Shown here: in pieces, positions 43,555-51,924 of the stretch | Numbering within the stretch: position 1 is the first letter of the stretch | How the letters are laid out: the number at the start of each line of letters is the position of its first letter | Assembly: GCF_002838835.1 (NCBI RefSeq) | Contig: NZ_NHPP01000008.1 | Coordinates: 186,001-250,000 of the forward strand | From: Siphonobacter sp. SORGH_AS_0500 | Lineage (GTDB): Bacteria; Bacteroidota; Bacteroidia; Cytophagales; Spirosomataceae | Direction: 5' to 3' | Length of the DNA stretch: 64,000 nt | Position numbers and translations under genes: made by a program | Notes under the pieces: model-generated | Database searches by the model: none | Told to the model about the DNA's origin: nothing | What the model saw: only the letters and a program-made list of their open reading frames with translations

Positions 43555-43838
43555 AACTAGCCAATCCCTTTTCTGCTATTTATTCGAGACTGGCTCGAAT
43601 TGAAGAATTGCTTTTGGATATCAAGCATCTGCCTAATGCTGAGGTAGTAACTCGAGACGATGAAGCCTCATTTTTAACAGTTGCACAAGCTTCTAATTTT
43701 CTGGGGATCGCAGAGAAAACACTCTACAGCAACATCGGCAAGATTCCTCACCTTAAACGCCACGGGCGTCTGTACTTCCGCAAAGACGAGCTAGTAGGCT
43801 ATTTAGAGGGCGGTCGAGTGAAAGGAGGTCGCAAATGA
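43548..43838 (+). CDS. Helix-turn-helix excisionase-like protein
   Basis: A 96-residue protein from the ATG at 43548 (MTELANPFSAIYSRLARIEELL). The C-terminal half is an HTH of the excisionase/MerR-like type: EASFLTVAQASNFLGIAEKTLYSNIGKIPHLKRHGRLYFRKDELVGYL, seen as FLTVAQASNFLGI, KTLYSNI and RLYFRKDEL. The N-terminal helix RLARIEELLLDI is typical of Bacteroidota forms. It probably directs excision and may repress its own promoter through the inverted repeat at its start. An upstream GTG (43524) would be inside that repeat. Overlaps the next gene by four bases. Confidence 0.85.
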   Translation: MTELANPFSAIYSRLARIEELLLDIKHLPNAEVVTRDDEASFLTVAQASNFLGIAEKTLYSNIGKIPHLKRHGRLYFRKDELVGYLEGGRVKGGRK

Positions 43839-44308
43839 AAGCCACTCTCTTGCTCGAGAATAAATGGAATGAACTCAAGCGTCAGCAACGTCCTACTATT
43901 CCTTCTCATGCCATTCCCCGTACCAAATTCTCCGATTGCACTGCTAATGGGCTGGGTAAATGCCTAAAGACCTTCTCAATCGTTGAGCAATTCCAGTGTG
44001 AACGTATTTCTACCGAAGGAAGAGTCATTGATTCTCGCAAAACTGTACAGGACTGCTTAGGACATCGAAAAGTCATTGGAAGCATTAAGCGTATACCTAC
44101 CTCCGGAATGAAGGGCAGTGCTGATTATAGTCTAACCATTAATGGCCGTTCGATAAAGGTCGAGATTAAAATTGGCAAGGATCGTCAGAGTCAAGCTCAA
44201 AAAGAGTATCAACGTCAGGTCGAAGCAGCCGGCGGCATTTACCTCATCATCTCTTCCTTCCAGCAATTCTACGACTGGTACCAGCAACAGAAAGGAGTAC
44301 TCGCGTGA
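43835..44308 (+). CDS. VRR-NUC-type nuclease
   Basis: A 157-residue protein with a C-terminal PD-(D/E)xK nuclease domain of the VRR-NUC kind: GMKGSADYSLTINGRSIKVEIKIGKDRQSQAQKEYQRQVEAAGGIYLI, with Asp in GSADY, the E-I-K pair in VEIKIG, and Gln in SQAQKEY. VRR-NUC proteins cut branched DNA and are frequent in phages and satellites. Translationally coupled to the excisionase-like gene (ATGA overlap). Confidence 0.82.
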   Translation: MKATLLLENKWNELKRQQRPTIPSHAIPRTKFSDCTANGLGKCLKTFSIVEQFQCERISTEGRVIDSRKTVQDCLGHRKVIGSIKRIPTSGMKGSADYSLTINGRSIKVEIKIGKDRQSQAQKEYQRQVEAAGGIYLIISSFQQFYDWYQQQKGVLA

Positions 44309-44364
44309 AATGGCGTCTTATTGCCCTTATCCAGACACTCAGCACTATTCAGTGGCAGGCATAA
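44305..44364 (+). CDS. Possible 19-residue leader peptide
   Basis: GTG overlapping the nuclease stop (GTGA) opens a 19-codon frame MKWRLIALIQTLSTIQWQA, followed by a GGGTT/AACCC inverted repeat (44369-44395). Coupling and position are suggestive but the frame may be chance. Confidence 0.25.
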   Translation: MKWRLIALIQTLSTIQWQA

Positions 44365-44403
44365 AAAAAGGGTTAACCCCGGCAGGTCAACCCTAAAACA
44401 TAA

Positions 44404-45582
44404 ATGTGTAATCACATGAATGATACAGTAAATATAAGCAATTCTGGTATACCAGACCCTATTTCCCCCCATGAAATAGAAGCAAATATTGAGCAATATA
44501 CTAGAGAGGGGTTAACGCCTTTGGTATTAAAACTATCGGCGACTTCTCAAAAGCTAAAAGAACTCTCTAGTAAACCCGTTACACAGAGTGCACCACTGTT
44601 GGAGCTGAATGGCACTGGTATTTTTCGCAGGGGAACAGTCAATATGATCCAGGGACGCTTTGGCTCTCATAAGTCCAGATTAGCCGAATTATTAGCTTCA
44701 CGGATGATCATGCGACCAGGGTGTACTAATAACTTCCTCGGTTTTAAAACTCCTTATCAGGAACGTTTTGCAGTGCTGTTTATTGACACTGAGCGAAGCG
44801 TTAAAGAGGAGCTTCCACCAGTGCTTCAGCGAATTAGGAAACAGGCTGGGTATGATCCATACAACGATCCTGATGGTTTTTATTATACTTCGTTGAAGGA
44901 CCTAGATCGTAAAGAGCGACTTAATGCAGTCCGAGAATACCTCTCTTATATACGAAAGCAGACGTCTTACCATCTGTGTATCTTCCTGGATGTTTTAACT
45001 GACTGTGCTAGGTCCTTTAATGATGACTCTGACGCACTGAACTTACTCGACTTTTTAGGCAAGCTTACTGATGAGCACAATGCGACTGTATTTACTGTAG
45101 TACATGAAAACCCATCTGGCGTTGAGGCAAAGGCTCGTGGTCACGTAGGTACGGAAGCTACTAATAAGGCCAGCACAGTGCTTAGTATTGGTTACGATCG
45201 CACCGCTGAAGGCAAAGAGACGGATCTCATCAAAATCCAGTTCATTAAACTTAGGTCAGCTAAACGTCCTACCCCGATGTATCTGCAGTTTGACGCGGAA
45301 ACTGCCAGCTTGAGAGAAGCAGATCCATCATTGATCATCAGCCCCGATAAAGCAGATCCATTAGATGAGTTGGCCGAGTTCCTCAGCGTAGAACTGAAAG
45401 AGCCTAAAAACTTCTCCCAACTCGTAGCGAAATCTAAGAATGCTAAGAATACTCTCAGAAAGCGGCTTGAAGAGTTCATGCAAGAGGAACGTGAAGTTTA
45501 TGGTGATGAAGGCGAAGCGTACTACTTGACTACTGGGAATGGGCCTCAAAACTCTAAAATCTATAGCCTGAAACCTGTATAA
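44404..45582 (+). CDS. RepA-like AAA ATPase (replicative helicase type)
   Basis: A 392-residue RecA-fold protein of the RepA/DnaB-like type. Modified Walker A QGRFGSHKSRLAELLA (about 86-101; normal GKS replaced by HKS as in Bacteroidota relatives), AVLFIDTERS and Walker B HLCIFLDVLTDCA (about 193-205), and a sensor-like VFTVVHENPSG. The C-terminal third is charged and probably winged-helix (EFLSVELKEPKNFSQLVAKSKN). It should open or unwind the element's origin. ATG at 44416 is an alternative start. Followed by a 139-base gap with origin-like repeats, then the primase gene. Confidence 0.8.
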   Translation: MCNHMNDTVNISNSGIPDPISPHEIEANIEQYTREGLTPLVLKLSATSQKLKELSSKPVTQSAPLLELNGTGIFRRGTVNMIQGRFGSHKSRLAELLASRMIMRPGCTNNFLGFKTPYQERFAVLFIDTERSVKEELPPVLQRIRKQAGYDPYNDPDGFYYTSLKDLDRKERLNAVREYLSYIRKQTSYHLCIFLDVLTDCARSFNDDSDALNLLDFLGKLTDEHNATVFTVVHENPSGVEAKARGHVGTEATNKASTVLSIGYDRTAEGKETDLIKIQFIKLRSAKRPTPMYLQFDAETASLREADPSLIISPDKADPLDELAEFLSVELKEPKNFSQLVAKSKNAKNTLRKRLEEFMQEEREVYGDEGEAYYLTTGNGPQNSKIYSLKPV

Positions 45583-45589
45583 ATATAAG

Positions 45590-45684
45590 TGAGTCAGTCA
45601 ATCAAACGCCTATATAGGGAATTGACTGACTGACTTAGAGAACACTTAGTCGGTCACTGCTGATCAACTGACTGACTAAGTGAC
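45590..45684. other. Candidate replication origin with paired TGACTGAC hairpins
   Basis: Two adjacent inverted repeats share the same core: GTCAGTCAAT/ATTGACTGAC (45593-45630, 19-base loop) and ACTTAGTCGGTCA/TGACTGACTAAGT (45644-45681, 12-base loop). TGACTGAC also repeats directly. They lie between the helicase-like and primase genes in a non-coding gap, the usual place for an initiator-bound origin. Confidence 0.55.
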
Positions 45685-45721
45685 AAACTTCTGACTATTA
45701 ATTAGTTACATATTTTAAGCT

Positions 45722-46696
45722 ATGAAAAACGAACTTCCACCCCTCAAACTAGATAATAACCGAAAACGCGTCGCAACTTGCCCCTGTAACAAATCCAATA
45801 AAGACGGCAAATTCGCTCCCTATATTGGCCATGACTGCTATGGTTACTGCCACGCCTGCGGAGATACGTTTCTGCCTCCTATCAATCGCGAAGAAGGCTA
45901 CGATTACCAAATGACCGCTATCCAGCAGAGGCCTAAACTGCCGGAAGCACCCCCGTCGCTGATTCCGGATGACTTATTCAAGGCGACCCTGAAGAGCTAC
46001 GAAGGCAACCATTTTGCTACGTTTTTAGAAAGCCTGTTTGGTGTTGTGCTGACCGCAAAGCTTTTGCTTATGTACTTTGTAGGCTCAGCTAAAGGAGGGA
46101 AGACTATCTTTTGGCAGATTACTCCCAAGGGTGAAGTTAGGGCAGGCAAGATCATGCGGTATGATCCAGTGACTGGGAAACGCTCGAAAACCGAGCATCC
46201 TAACTGGGTGCACTCAGTAATGGATCTGACAGACTTCAAATTGAAGCAAGTTCTCTTCGGCTCCCATCTACTAACGCCGGCTAATCAAAGCAAAACAATA
46301 GCCATCGTTGAATCAGAGAAGACTGCCATTCTAGCCTCGGCTTACCTGCACAACTACATCTGGCTGGCTACGGGTGGAAGCAATGGTCCCGGACTTACTT
46401 CTAAAGAAACGCTGGAGCTATTAAAAGGGCGTAGAGTCATTCTTTTCCCTGACGTAGGGGCTTATGCCAAATGGGAAGAGAAAGCTGCTCAGATGAGGAC
46501 TATGGGCATTCAGGCACTTACTAGCTCCTTGCTTGAAAGCAAAGGACGTGATCATAACTGGGATTTAGCTGATGAGTTCCTAACCTACCGAGAACCGCTG
46601 ACGCTGGAGACAGGTGAAGTTCTTAACTGGGCACTAACTGAACCCGACGGATACCCACTCTTCTGGGATCAACCCGTACAAAAATGTTCGCCCTAG
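45722..46696 (+). CDS. TOPRIM primase with zinc finger (DUF6371-like)
   Basis: A 324-residue primase-like protein. The N-terminus carries a zinc-binding domain with CPCNKSNKDGKFAPY and YGYCHACGDTF (four Cys, about 18-60). The TOPRIM core follows: TIAIVESEKTAILASAY (about 192-208, metal-binding Glu) and GRRVILFPDVGAY (about 237-249, D-x-G in place of DxD). The combination fits DUF6371-type proteins of Bacteroidota mobile elements. It probably primes replication of the element together with the RepA-like ATPase. Confidence 0.82.
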   Translation: MKNELPPLKLDNNRKRVATCPCNKSNKDGKFAPYIGHDCYGYCHACGDTFLPPINREEGYDYQMTAIQQRPKLPEAPPSLIPDDLFKATLKSYEGNHFATFLESLFGVVLTAKLLLMYFVGSAKGGKTIFWQITPKGEVRAGKIMRYDPVTGKRSKTEHPNWVHSVMDLTDFKLKQVLFGSHLLTPANQSKTIAIVESEKTAILASAYLHNYIWLATGGSNGPGLTSKETLELLKGRRVILFPDVGAYAKWEEKAAQMRTMGIQALTSSLLESKGRDHNWDLADEFLTYREPLTLETGEVLNWALTEPDGYPLFWDQPVQKCSP

Positions 46697-46742
46697 ATTC
46701 CTGCAAAACAACTTAAATTATCACTAAACCCCCACTAGTATA

Positions 46743-47051
46743 GTGGATTTGCTCACTACTTATGAAGTTCGAGAAAGGACACGAAAGAGGAGGCGGAAAA
46801 GCGGAACTCCCAACAAGACTACCGCTGACATCAAGGCCCGCATCAAAGCACTCATTGACGATAACTTTGACAGTATCGTTGATTCCATTGAGCTACTGGA
46901 GCCTAAGGACCAGGTAGCAGCTTATCTAAAGTTCTTAGAGTACATCCTACCCAAGCAGCGGGAAACGAAAATCGATATATCTAGCCTATCTGACGAGGAA
47001 GTAGACTCCCTTCTTGAAAAAGCTATGGAGAAGATGGACAACGAAGAGTAG
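46743..47051 (+). CDS. Phage-type small protein resembling a terminase small subunit
   Basis: A 102-residue protein from a GTG start. Very basic beginning (RERTRKRRRKSGTPNKTTADIKARIKAL), then SIELLEPKDQVAAYLKFLEYILPKQRE, then an acidic tail. The GTPNKTT...LEPKDxxxxYLKxLxYxLPK layout is the one I know from Bacteroidota phage proteins next to packaging genes, often called terminase small subunit or DUF5681-like. No large terminase is present. In phage satellites a dedicated small terminase redirects packaging; that role is an inference. Confidence 0.55.
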   Translation: MDLLTTYEVRERTRKRRRKSGTPNKTTADIKARIKALIDDNFDSIVDSIELLEPKDQVAAYLKFLEYILPKQRETKIDISSLSDEEVDSLLEKAMEKMDNEE

Positions 47052-47079
47052 TACTTAAACCAATAACCCCAAAACGTAT

Positions 47080-47610
47080 ATGAATCGCAGTGAAAAGTTA
47101 CTTACGCTTAGCCTAGCTCTATCAGGGAATACTTCTCGATTAGAAAGGCTAAAAGAACTCAAACGACGTGAACTACTACCTTTCAAAGCAGTATGCGGAA
47201 TCCTATCATTCTATGATGTACCTGACGAGCTGCTGGAACATGGAGTGTATTTCACTAATCATCCTACCAGGAGAAACGAAGATCTACTCTCTCTGCAGGA
47301 ATATCTCGATTATTTTCAAGGTCTTGATCCGCAATTATTGCGTGGCCCTTTACCTAGAGGGATGATGCTTATAGAGAACTCAACAAATGCTTTTGATCAT
47401 GTAATACTTGATTATATCGCAGTAACAGGGAAAGACTACTTGGAAAGGTATACTAGTGGTACTATAGCTAATCTCAAGCAATTGAATCTTTTAAATAGCT
47501 CACCTTTATCTGGTGAAGGAATCGTGCCCGATGGCCACTTTATTCCAGTTCGCCTGTACTTAGATAAGAACGAGTTTAACAGGTTTACACAACACCCCTT
47601 TATCTCATGA
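47080..47610 (+). CDS. Uncharacterised satellite protein with MNR..LSGN.SR N-terminus
   Basis: A 176-residue protein, family unknown. The first 28 residues, MNRSEKLLTLSLALSGNTSR followed by LERLKELK, match those of the next gene's product (about 43 percent identity: MNR, K, L, LSGN, SR, E). The rest is unique (GVYFTNHPTRRNEDLLSL, PDGHFIPVRLYL). Overlaps the next gene by four bases (ATGA), so the two are coupled. Confidence 0.65.
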   Translation: MNRSEKLLTLSLALSGNTSRLERLKELKRRELLPFKAVCGILSFYDVPDELLEHGVYFTNHPTRRNEDLLSLQEYLDYFQGLDPQLLRGPLPRGMMLIENSTNAFDHVILDYIAVTGKDYLERYTSGTIANLKQLNLLNSSPLSGEGIVPDGHFIPVRLYLDKNEFNRFTQHPFIS

Positions 47611-47900
47611 ATCGGAAACTAAAAGAAGAGGCTTTAGCAGCCTTCCTATCGGGTAATCTCTCCCGAGTAAAGCAGATCCACGAACAACATAAGCCACCTG
47701 TAATTGTACAGGCAGATGAGGACGGGTCAGGTAACTATGCAAACGTGTCCATTAGGACGACTACAGGCAAAGCCACTGACCGGATCGTAGAATCACACGA
47801 ACAGTTAACTAGCGAAGAGTTTGATAGGCTAGTAGATAAGGCGAAAAGGAAAGGACGTCCTTCGCTTCTCCTCTTTACTGATAACCGACTGAAACAATAA
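47607..47900 (+). CDS. Small satellite protein sharing the MNR..LSGN.SR N-terminus
   Basis: A 97-residue protein beginning MNRKLKEEALAAFLSGNLSR, the same N-terminal motif as the preceding gene's product, then a different body (IVQADEDGSGNYANVSIRTT, SHEQLTSEEFDRLVDKAKRKG). Unknown family. The repeat of the N-terminal module in adjacent, unequal proteins suggests a shared binding partner. Confidence 0.65.
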   Translation: MNRKLKEEALAAFLSGNLSRVKQIHEQHKPPVIVQADEDGSGNYANVSIRTTTGKATDRIVESHEQLTSEEFDRLVDKAKRKGRPSLLLFTDNRLKQ

Positions 47901-47910
47901 AAACACTCCT

Positions 47911-48120
47911 ATGATGACAAATGAGCAAATGGAACAAATGATGGAAAGAATTAGGGTCAATTATGCAAATGATCGCGATGTGAAAAGTATGGAAGCTAAT
48001 ATTGAAAAGGTATTAGTCGAGTATATCGGTGTGCCGACCAATCCCAAAAGAATCAAAGTAATGGTAAATTCATATTCTTTGCTTGTACAGGCTACAACAC
48101 CTCAAGAAGGCATTATTTAA
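47911..48120 (+). CDS. Small hypothetical protein upstream of the tape measure gene
   Basis: A 69-residue protein (MMTNEQMEQMMERIRVNYAND, ending TTPQEGII), starting 10 bases after the previous stop. Unknown family; its size and site upstream of a tape measure gene would suit a tail chaperone remnant, but no supporting motif was seen. About 100 bases separate it from the tape measure gene. Confidence 0.55.
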   Translation: MMTNEQMEQMMERIRVNYANDRDVKSMEANIEKVLVEYIGVPTNPKRIKVMVNSYSLLVQATTPQEGII

Positions 48121-48221
48121 AGTTTAGGTACTTAAGGACTCCATAGACTTTACAAGTGCCAAATCCTGGATTATCTTAGTAACGACGACGCGACAAATTC
48201 CGATAGCTAAACCCTCTTAGC

Positions 48222-51200
48222 ATGTCGGCAATAATTAGACCGGATGACTTATACAGTCAGTCCGAATTTGAGCAAGCACTTCTAGCCCTGCAAAATTCGC
48301 ATGCAGGGCTATCTAAATCTATCCAGGCTGACGTAAAGCGTACGGCTAAGGAATATCTTTCCCTTAAACAGCAACTCAAAGACATTGCGGCGGCGGCTGA
48401 TAAGATTCAGCTAGGGGCCGGAGCGATGAAGCAACTTGTTGAGCTTAATAAAAAAGTTGAAGAGACGGCGGATCAGCACAATAAGGCAAAGGAGAAGATT
48501 AAAGAGCTTAACGACACGCTACGGGCGAATGGCGATTTTGTTGATAACGCCAAGGAAGCTGTTAAACGCCTTCAGAATGAGATTCGGGAACTGAGTAAAT
48601 CAGGCGAAACAGAGCGTCAAACGATTACAAAACTTAATAATGAACTACGCCAATATCAGACAGCTATCAAAGTAGTAGAGACTGCCCAGAAGCAGGCTAA
48701 ACAATCTATTGATTCAACACGGGCTTCCTATAGTCAACTTAACAAAGAGACTAATGAATTAACAGGCAAGCTTAGAAGTGTAGATAGTGCTCTTAAATCT
48801 TCTACCGGAGCGGTTAATAGGTATAACAAAGAGGCTTCAACTCTTCAGACACAAATTCAGAGTAATACAAAAGTTCTTAAAGTGCTTAATGCGGAAACGG
48901 GCAGTAGTAGAAGCTTATTTGAAGGGTATTCTGGTAGCTTAAGAAAGGTAAACAGCTCTGTCTCTCCAGTTGTAGGTTCACTCATGTCTCTTTCTGCTAC
49001 ACTCATTGGCGTAGGGTCAGCAATGGAAGCGGTAACGGCCTCTGCCAGGATTATTGCGACGATGGAGCGGCAAAACCTTGCTCTTCGCAATGCTTCTTCA
49101 TCGACCTCTGAATTTAATACAAATCTAGAGCTAACCCGGAGAATTGCTTTGAGGACAGGAGCCCCGCTGGACGATACAGTAGATGCCCTCCGTAAGTTCA
49201 CAGGAGCCGTGCGAGGTACATCGTTGGAGGGTGAAAAAGCCAGGCGGGTGTTCACTGCATTCTCTAACGCTTTTACAGCCAACGGAGCTAGTGCCGAAGA
49301 ATTATCCAGAGCGACGAAAGCCCTTTCTGATATGATGTCAAAGGGTACTGTGTCCGCAGAAGAGCTAAAAGGTCAGCTAGGGGATGCCTTGCCGGGTGCT
49401 GTCAAGTTGTTTGCTGATGCCATGGGGGTTTCCCAGCGGGAACTCCTAAAGATGATGGAAAACGGCGAACTACTAGCGGAGGAGGTTCTTCCAAAGGTTG
49501 CTGCTCAGCTGGAGAAAATTACGGGCAGTAAGGCTCAGGAGAATTTGAAAACCATCTCTGGATCTTGGCAGGTGGTTCGCACAAACTTTCAGTTGTTCTT
49601 AGCTGAGTTTAATAAAACGGGCGTTATCTCTAACTTCTTTTCGGTACTCAATGGCAACTTAGCTAAATACCTGGACGCCCTTCGGTTATCTTACAAAAAC
49701 GGCGGCTTAATGGGTATTACCAACTTGATGGGAATGTCAATTACGGATGCTTTGACAGGAAATCAGTTCAATGTTTCAGGAAATTATTACCGGAGCTTAC
49801 AGGCAAAAGAATCCATTGAAAAGAATCATGATTCATTTGCCCAGGCTACGCCCGCTCAGCAGGCCCAGGCGATCAAAATGCAAACCAAAGCCGTAGAGGA
49901 TCAGAAAAAGAAGGTCGCCGATTTGCAAAAAACGGTGGATAAGCTTAAAAGTGGCTACAAGGATACGTGGGCGGATGGAGGTAAGTCATACCGGATTTGG
50001 AGTGAAAATATCAACAAAGCCCGGAAGGATTTAAATGAAGCGAAAGGTACGCTTGAAAGCTACACGAATGGTTTGATCAAAATGGGTCGTGTTCAAGCTG
50101 AGACAGCCAAGAAAATACCAGCCCTTGGTAAGCCCCTTGATAAAACGACACCTGATACAATGACTTCTTCTATCCGAGATCAGATTGATGCGATCCCTAA
50201 CGCTCTGATCGGGAAAAATGGCAAGGCAGAGTTAACAAAGGAGCAAACTAAGGCGTTAAAAGCTGCCCGGGATGAGGTTCTTCAATTATATAATACCCTT
50301 TCCAAAGGTGAAGTAGCTAGATTGAATTTAGCCTCATTGAAGAATGAACTAAACGAGCTTCTGTACGGAAGAAAGGAAAATAAATCTGGAGCTTCAGCGG
50401 CTCAAAAAGAGCTTCGCAAGCAATTCACCACCATTCAAGGGTTTATTAAGGATTATCAAGACGAGCTTCAAAAATTTGTACTCAATGGTGATAATTGGGA
50501 TGTATTGGAAGCTATTCGTAAAAGATTGCAAGAGAGTATGCCTAAGCTTGAAAAAGAAATGGGCAAAGGCGATCAGAAAGCTAAAACATTACTTGGGAAG
50601 ATTACTGATACCTTCCGTAATAAAATGCCCTGGCTTAAGCCTTTAGAATACGACACAGATACAGTCTTTGGGCAAGCTTTGAAGGATGGCGAGAAGTTCC
50701 GCAAGTTCATTGAGGATAAGGGCTTTACGAACGCTCTCAAAAAGATTCAAAAGGAGGTTTTCGGGGATTCTACCAAGTTCCGGGAACAAGCCGCCAATGC
50801 CATTAAACCCGGCGGGGGCCTGGCTGAGCGAGTGTCCGAGAGGGCTGGCAAACAGTCTGACATTTATATGCAGTATCAGCAAGAATCTGGCTTCCTTAAG
50901 TCAGAGCTAAATATGTATATACTGATCAAGAATTCAGAAAGAGCCATACTACAAGATCATTTAGACAAGATTTATCAATATGAATTGGCTGGTGATCACA
51001 AGATGGCTCAACTCGAAAGGAATGCATACGAAAGAAGAAAAAAGCAGATACTAGATGAAGCACACATAAAACAACAGACAGTAGAAGAGTCTTTGCAATT
51101 GGCGACCACAATTGCATCTGGTGTTTTCGAAGTAATGTCCGCCTACAGGCAAAAAGAATTAGATGCTCTCTCTAAACAAAAAGAACACGAGTTGGGATTG

Positions 51201-51884
51201 GCTGGAGACAATAAAAATGCTCAAGCCAAAATCAATAAAGAGTTTGAGAAAAAAGAGGCAGCTATCAAGCTTAAGCAAGCCAAAGCAGATAAAGATAATG
51301 CATTATTTCAGATTGCCGTAAACACAGCTATTAACGCATCACGGTATTTACCTACGAACCCTTTATTCTACGTAGCATTAGCATCTGGGGCCGTTCAAGC
51401 AGCAATCGTATTAGCCAAACCCCTTCCTCAATTCTTCAAAGGAACCAACTATTCCCCCGAAGGCCCGGCAATGGTAGCCGAATACGGTCCCGAGCTTATT
51501 CAGGGGCCTAAAGGCGACATGCGAATCGTTTCTGAGCCGTCCATTGTGAATCTGGAGAAGGGTTCGAAGGTGAAAACGGCCTTTGAAACCAGCCAGCTTC
51601 TTAAACGAATGGAAGATGCGGAGCTTATGAGGGCTATCGGTCCCGGACACTGGCAACGAAAGATCGACGAAATCGAGACACTTCGCCACCAAAACGATTT
51701 CAACCGACTTGTGAGTGCCATGAAACAAAGTTCACTATCGGAAGCTATGGTTGAACGAGCTTTTGCCAGAGCATTAGACTCCCGGCCCGAAAAAGGAGTG
51801 ATTATGGATGCGAAAGGCTATCGGGAATACGAGATCAAGCAAAAACAGAAAGCGGAATACCTAAGCCGCAAAACAGGCTTTTAG
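48222..51884 (+). CDS. Phage tail tape measure protein
   Basis: A 1220-residue protein. Residues about 20-230 are coiled coil (many K/E/Q heptads, e.g. DNAKEAVKRLQNEIRELSKS). A tape measure N-terminal domain follows (about 255-440): RTGAPLDDTVDALRKFTGAV, KALSDMMSKGTVSAEELKGQ, LGDALPGAVKLFADAMGVSQ. After more helices comes a hydrophobic region near 1010-1060 and the typical C-terminal block GPAMVAEYGPELIQGPKGDMRIVSEPSIVNLEKGSKV. Tape measure proteins set tail length and are ejected with DNA. No major tail, capsid, portal or baseplate gene accompanies it, which is unusual. Helical length of about 1.5 angstrom per residue would predict a tail near 180 nm. Confidence 0.9.
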   Translation: MSAIIRPDDLYSQSEFEQALLALQNSHAGLSKSIQADVKRTAKEYLSLKQQLKDIAAAADKIQLGAGAMKQLVELNKKVEETADQHNKAKEKIKELNDTLRANGDFVDNAKEAVKRLQNEIRELSKSGETERQTITKLNNELRQYQTAIKVVETAQKQAKQSIDSTRASYSQLNKETNELTGKLRSVDSALKSSTGAVNRYNKEASTLQTQIQSNTKVLKVLNAETGSSRSLFEGYSGSLRKVNSSVSPVVGSLMSLSATLIGVGSAMEAVTASARIIATMERQNLALRNASSSTSEFNTNLELTRRIALRTGAPLDDTVDALRKFTGAVRGTSLEGEKARRVFTAFSNAFTANGASAEELSRATKALSDMMSKGTVSAEELKGQLGDALPGAVKLFADAMGVSQRELLKMMENGELLAEEVLPKVAAQLEKITGSKAQENLKTISGSWQVVRTNFQLFLAEFNKTGVISNFFSVLNGNLAKYLDALRLSYKNGGLMGITNLMGMSITDALTGNQFNVSGNYYRSLQAKESIEKNHDSFAQATPAQQAQAIKMQTKAVEDQKKKVADLQKTVDKLKSGYKDTWADGGKSYRIWSENINKARKDLNEAKGTLESYTNGLIKMGRVQAETAKKIPALGKPLDKTTPDTMTSSIRDQIDAIPNALIGKNGKAELTKEQTKALKAARDEVLQLYNTLSKGEVARLNLASLKNELNELLYGRKENKSGASAAQKELRKQFTTIQGFIKDYQDELQKFVLNGDNWDVLEAIRKRLQESMPKLEKEMGKGDQKAKTLLGKITDTFRNKMPWLKPLEYDTDTVFGQALKDGEKFRKFIEDKGFTNALKKIQKEVFGDSTKFREQAANAIKPGGGLAERVSERAGKQSDIYMQYQQESGFLKSELNMYILIKNSERAILQDHLDKIYQYELAGDHKMAQLERNAYERRKKQILDEAHIKQQTVEESLQLATTIASGVFEVMSAYRQKELDALSKQKEHELGLAGDNKNAQAKINKEFEKKEAAIKLKQAKADKDNALFQIAVNTAINASRYLPTNPLFYVALASGAVQAAIVLAKPLPQFFKGTNYSPEGPAMVAEYGPELIQGPKGDMRIVSEPSIVNLEKGSKVKTAFETSQLLKRMEDAELMRAIGPGHWQRKIDEIETLRHQNDFNRLVSAMKQSSLSEAMVERAFARALDSRPEKGVIMDAKGYREYEIKQKQKAEYLSRKTGF

Positions 51885-51888
51885 TTAA

Positions 51889-51917
51889 GAGGAGCCAGGT
51901 AGATTGCCTGGCTCCTC
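51889..51917. terminator. Bidirectional terminator between tape measure and DUF4236 genes
   Basis: Perfect 11-bp stem GAGGAGCCAGG/CCTGGCTCCTC with a seven-base loop between convergent genes. T tracts are short. Confidence 0.7.
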
Positions 51918-51924
51918 AACTGCT

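Noticed and set aside
45583-45721. CRISPR-like array at the TGACTGAC repeats
   Set aside because: Repeats are short, inverted and not separated by equal spacers; there are no cas genes. No CRISPR array was seen anywhere in the window.
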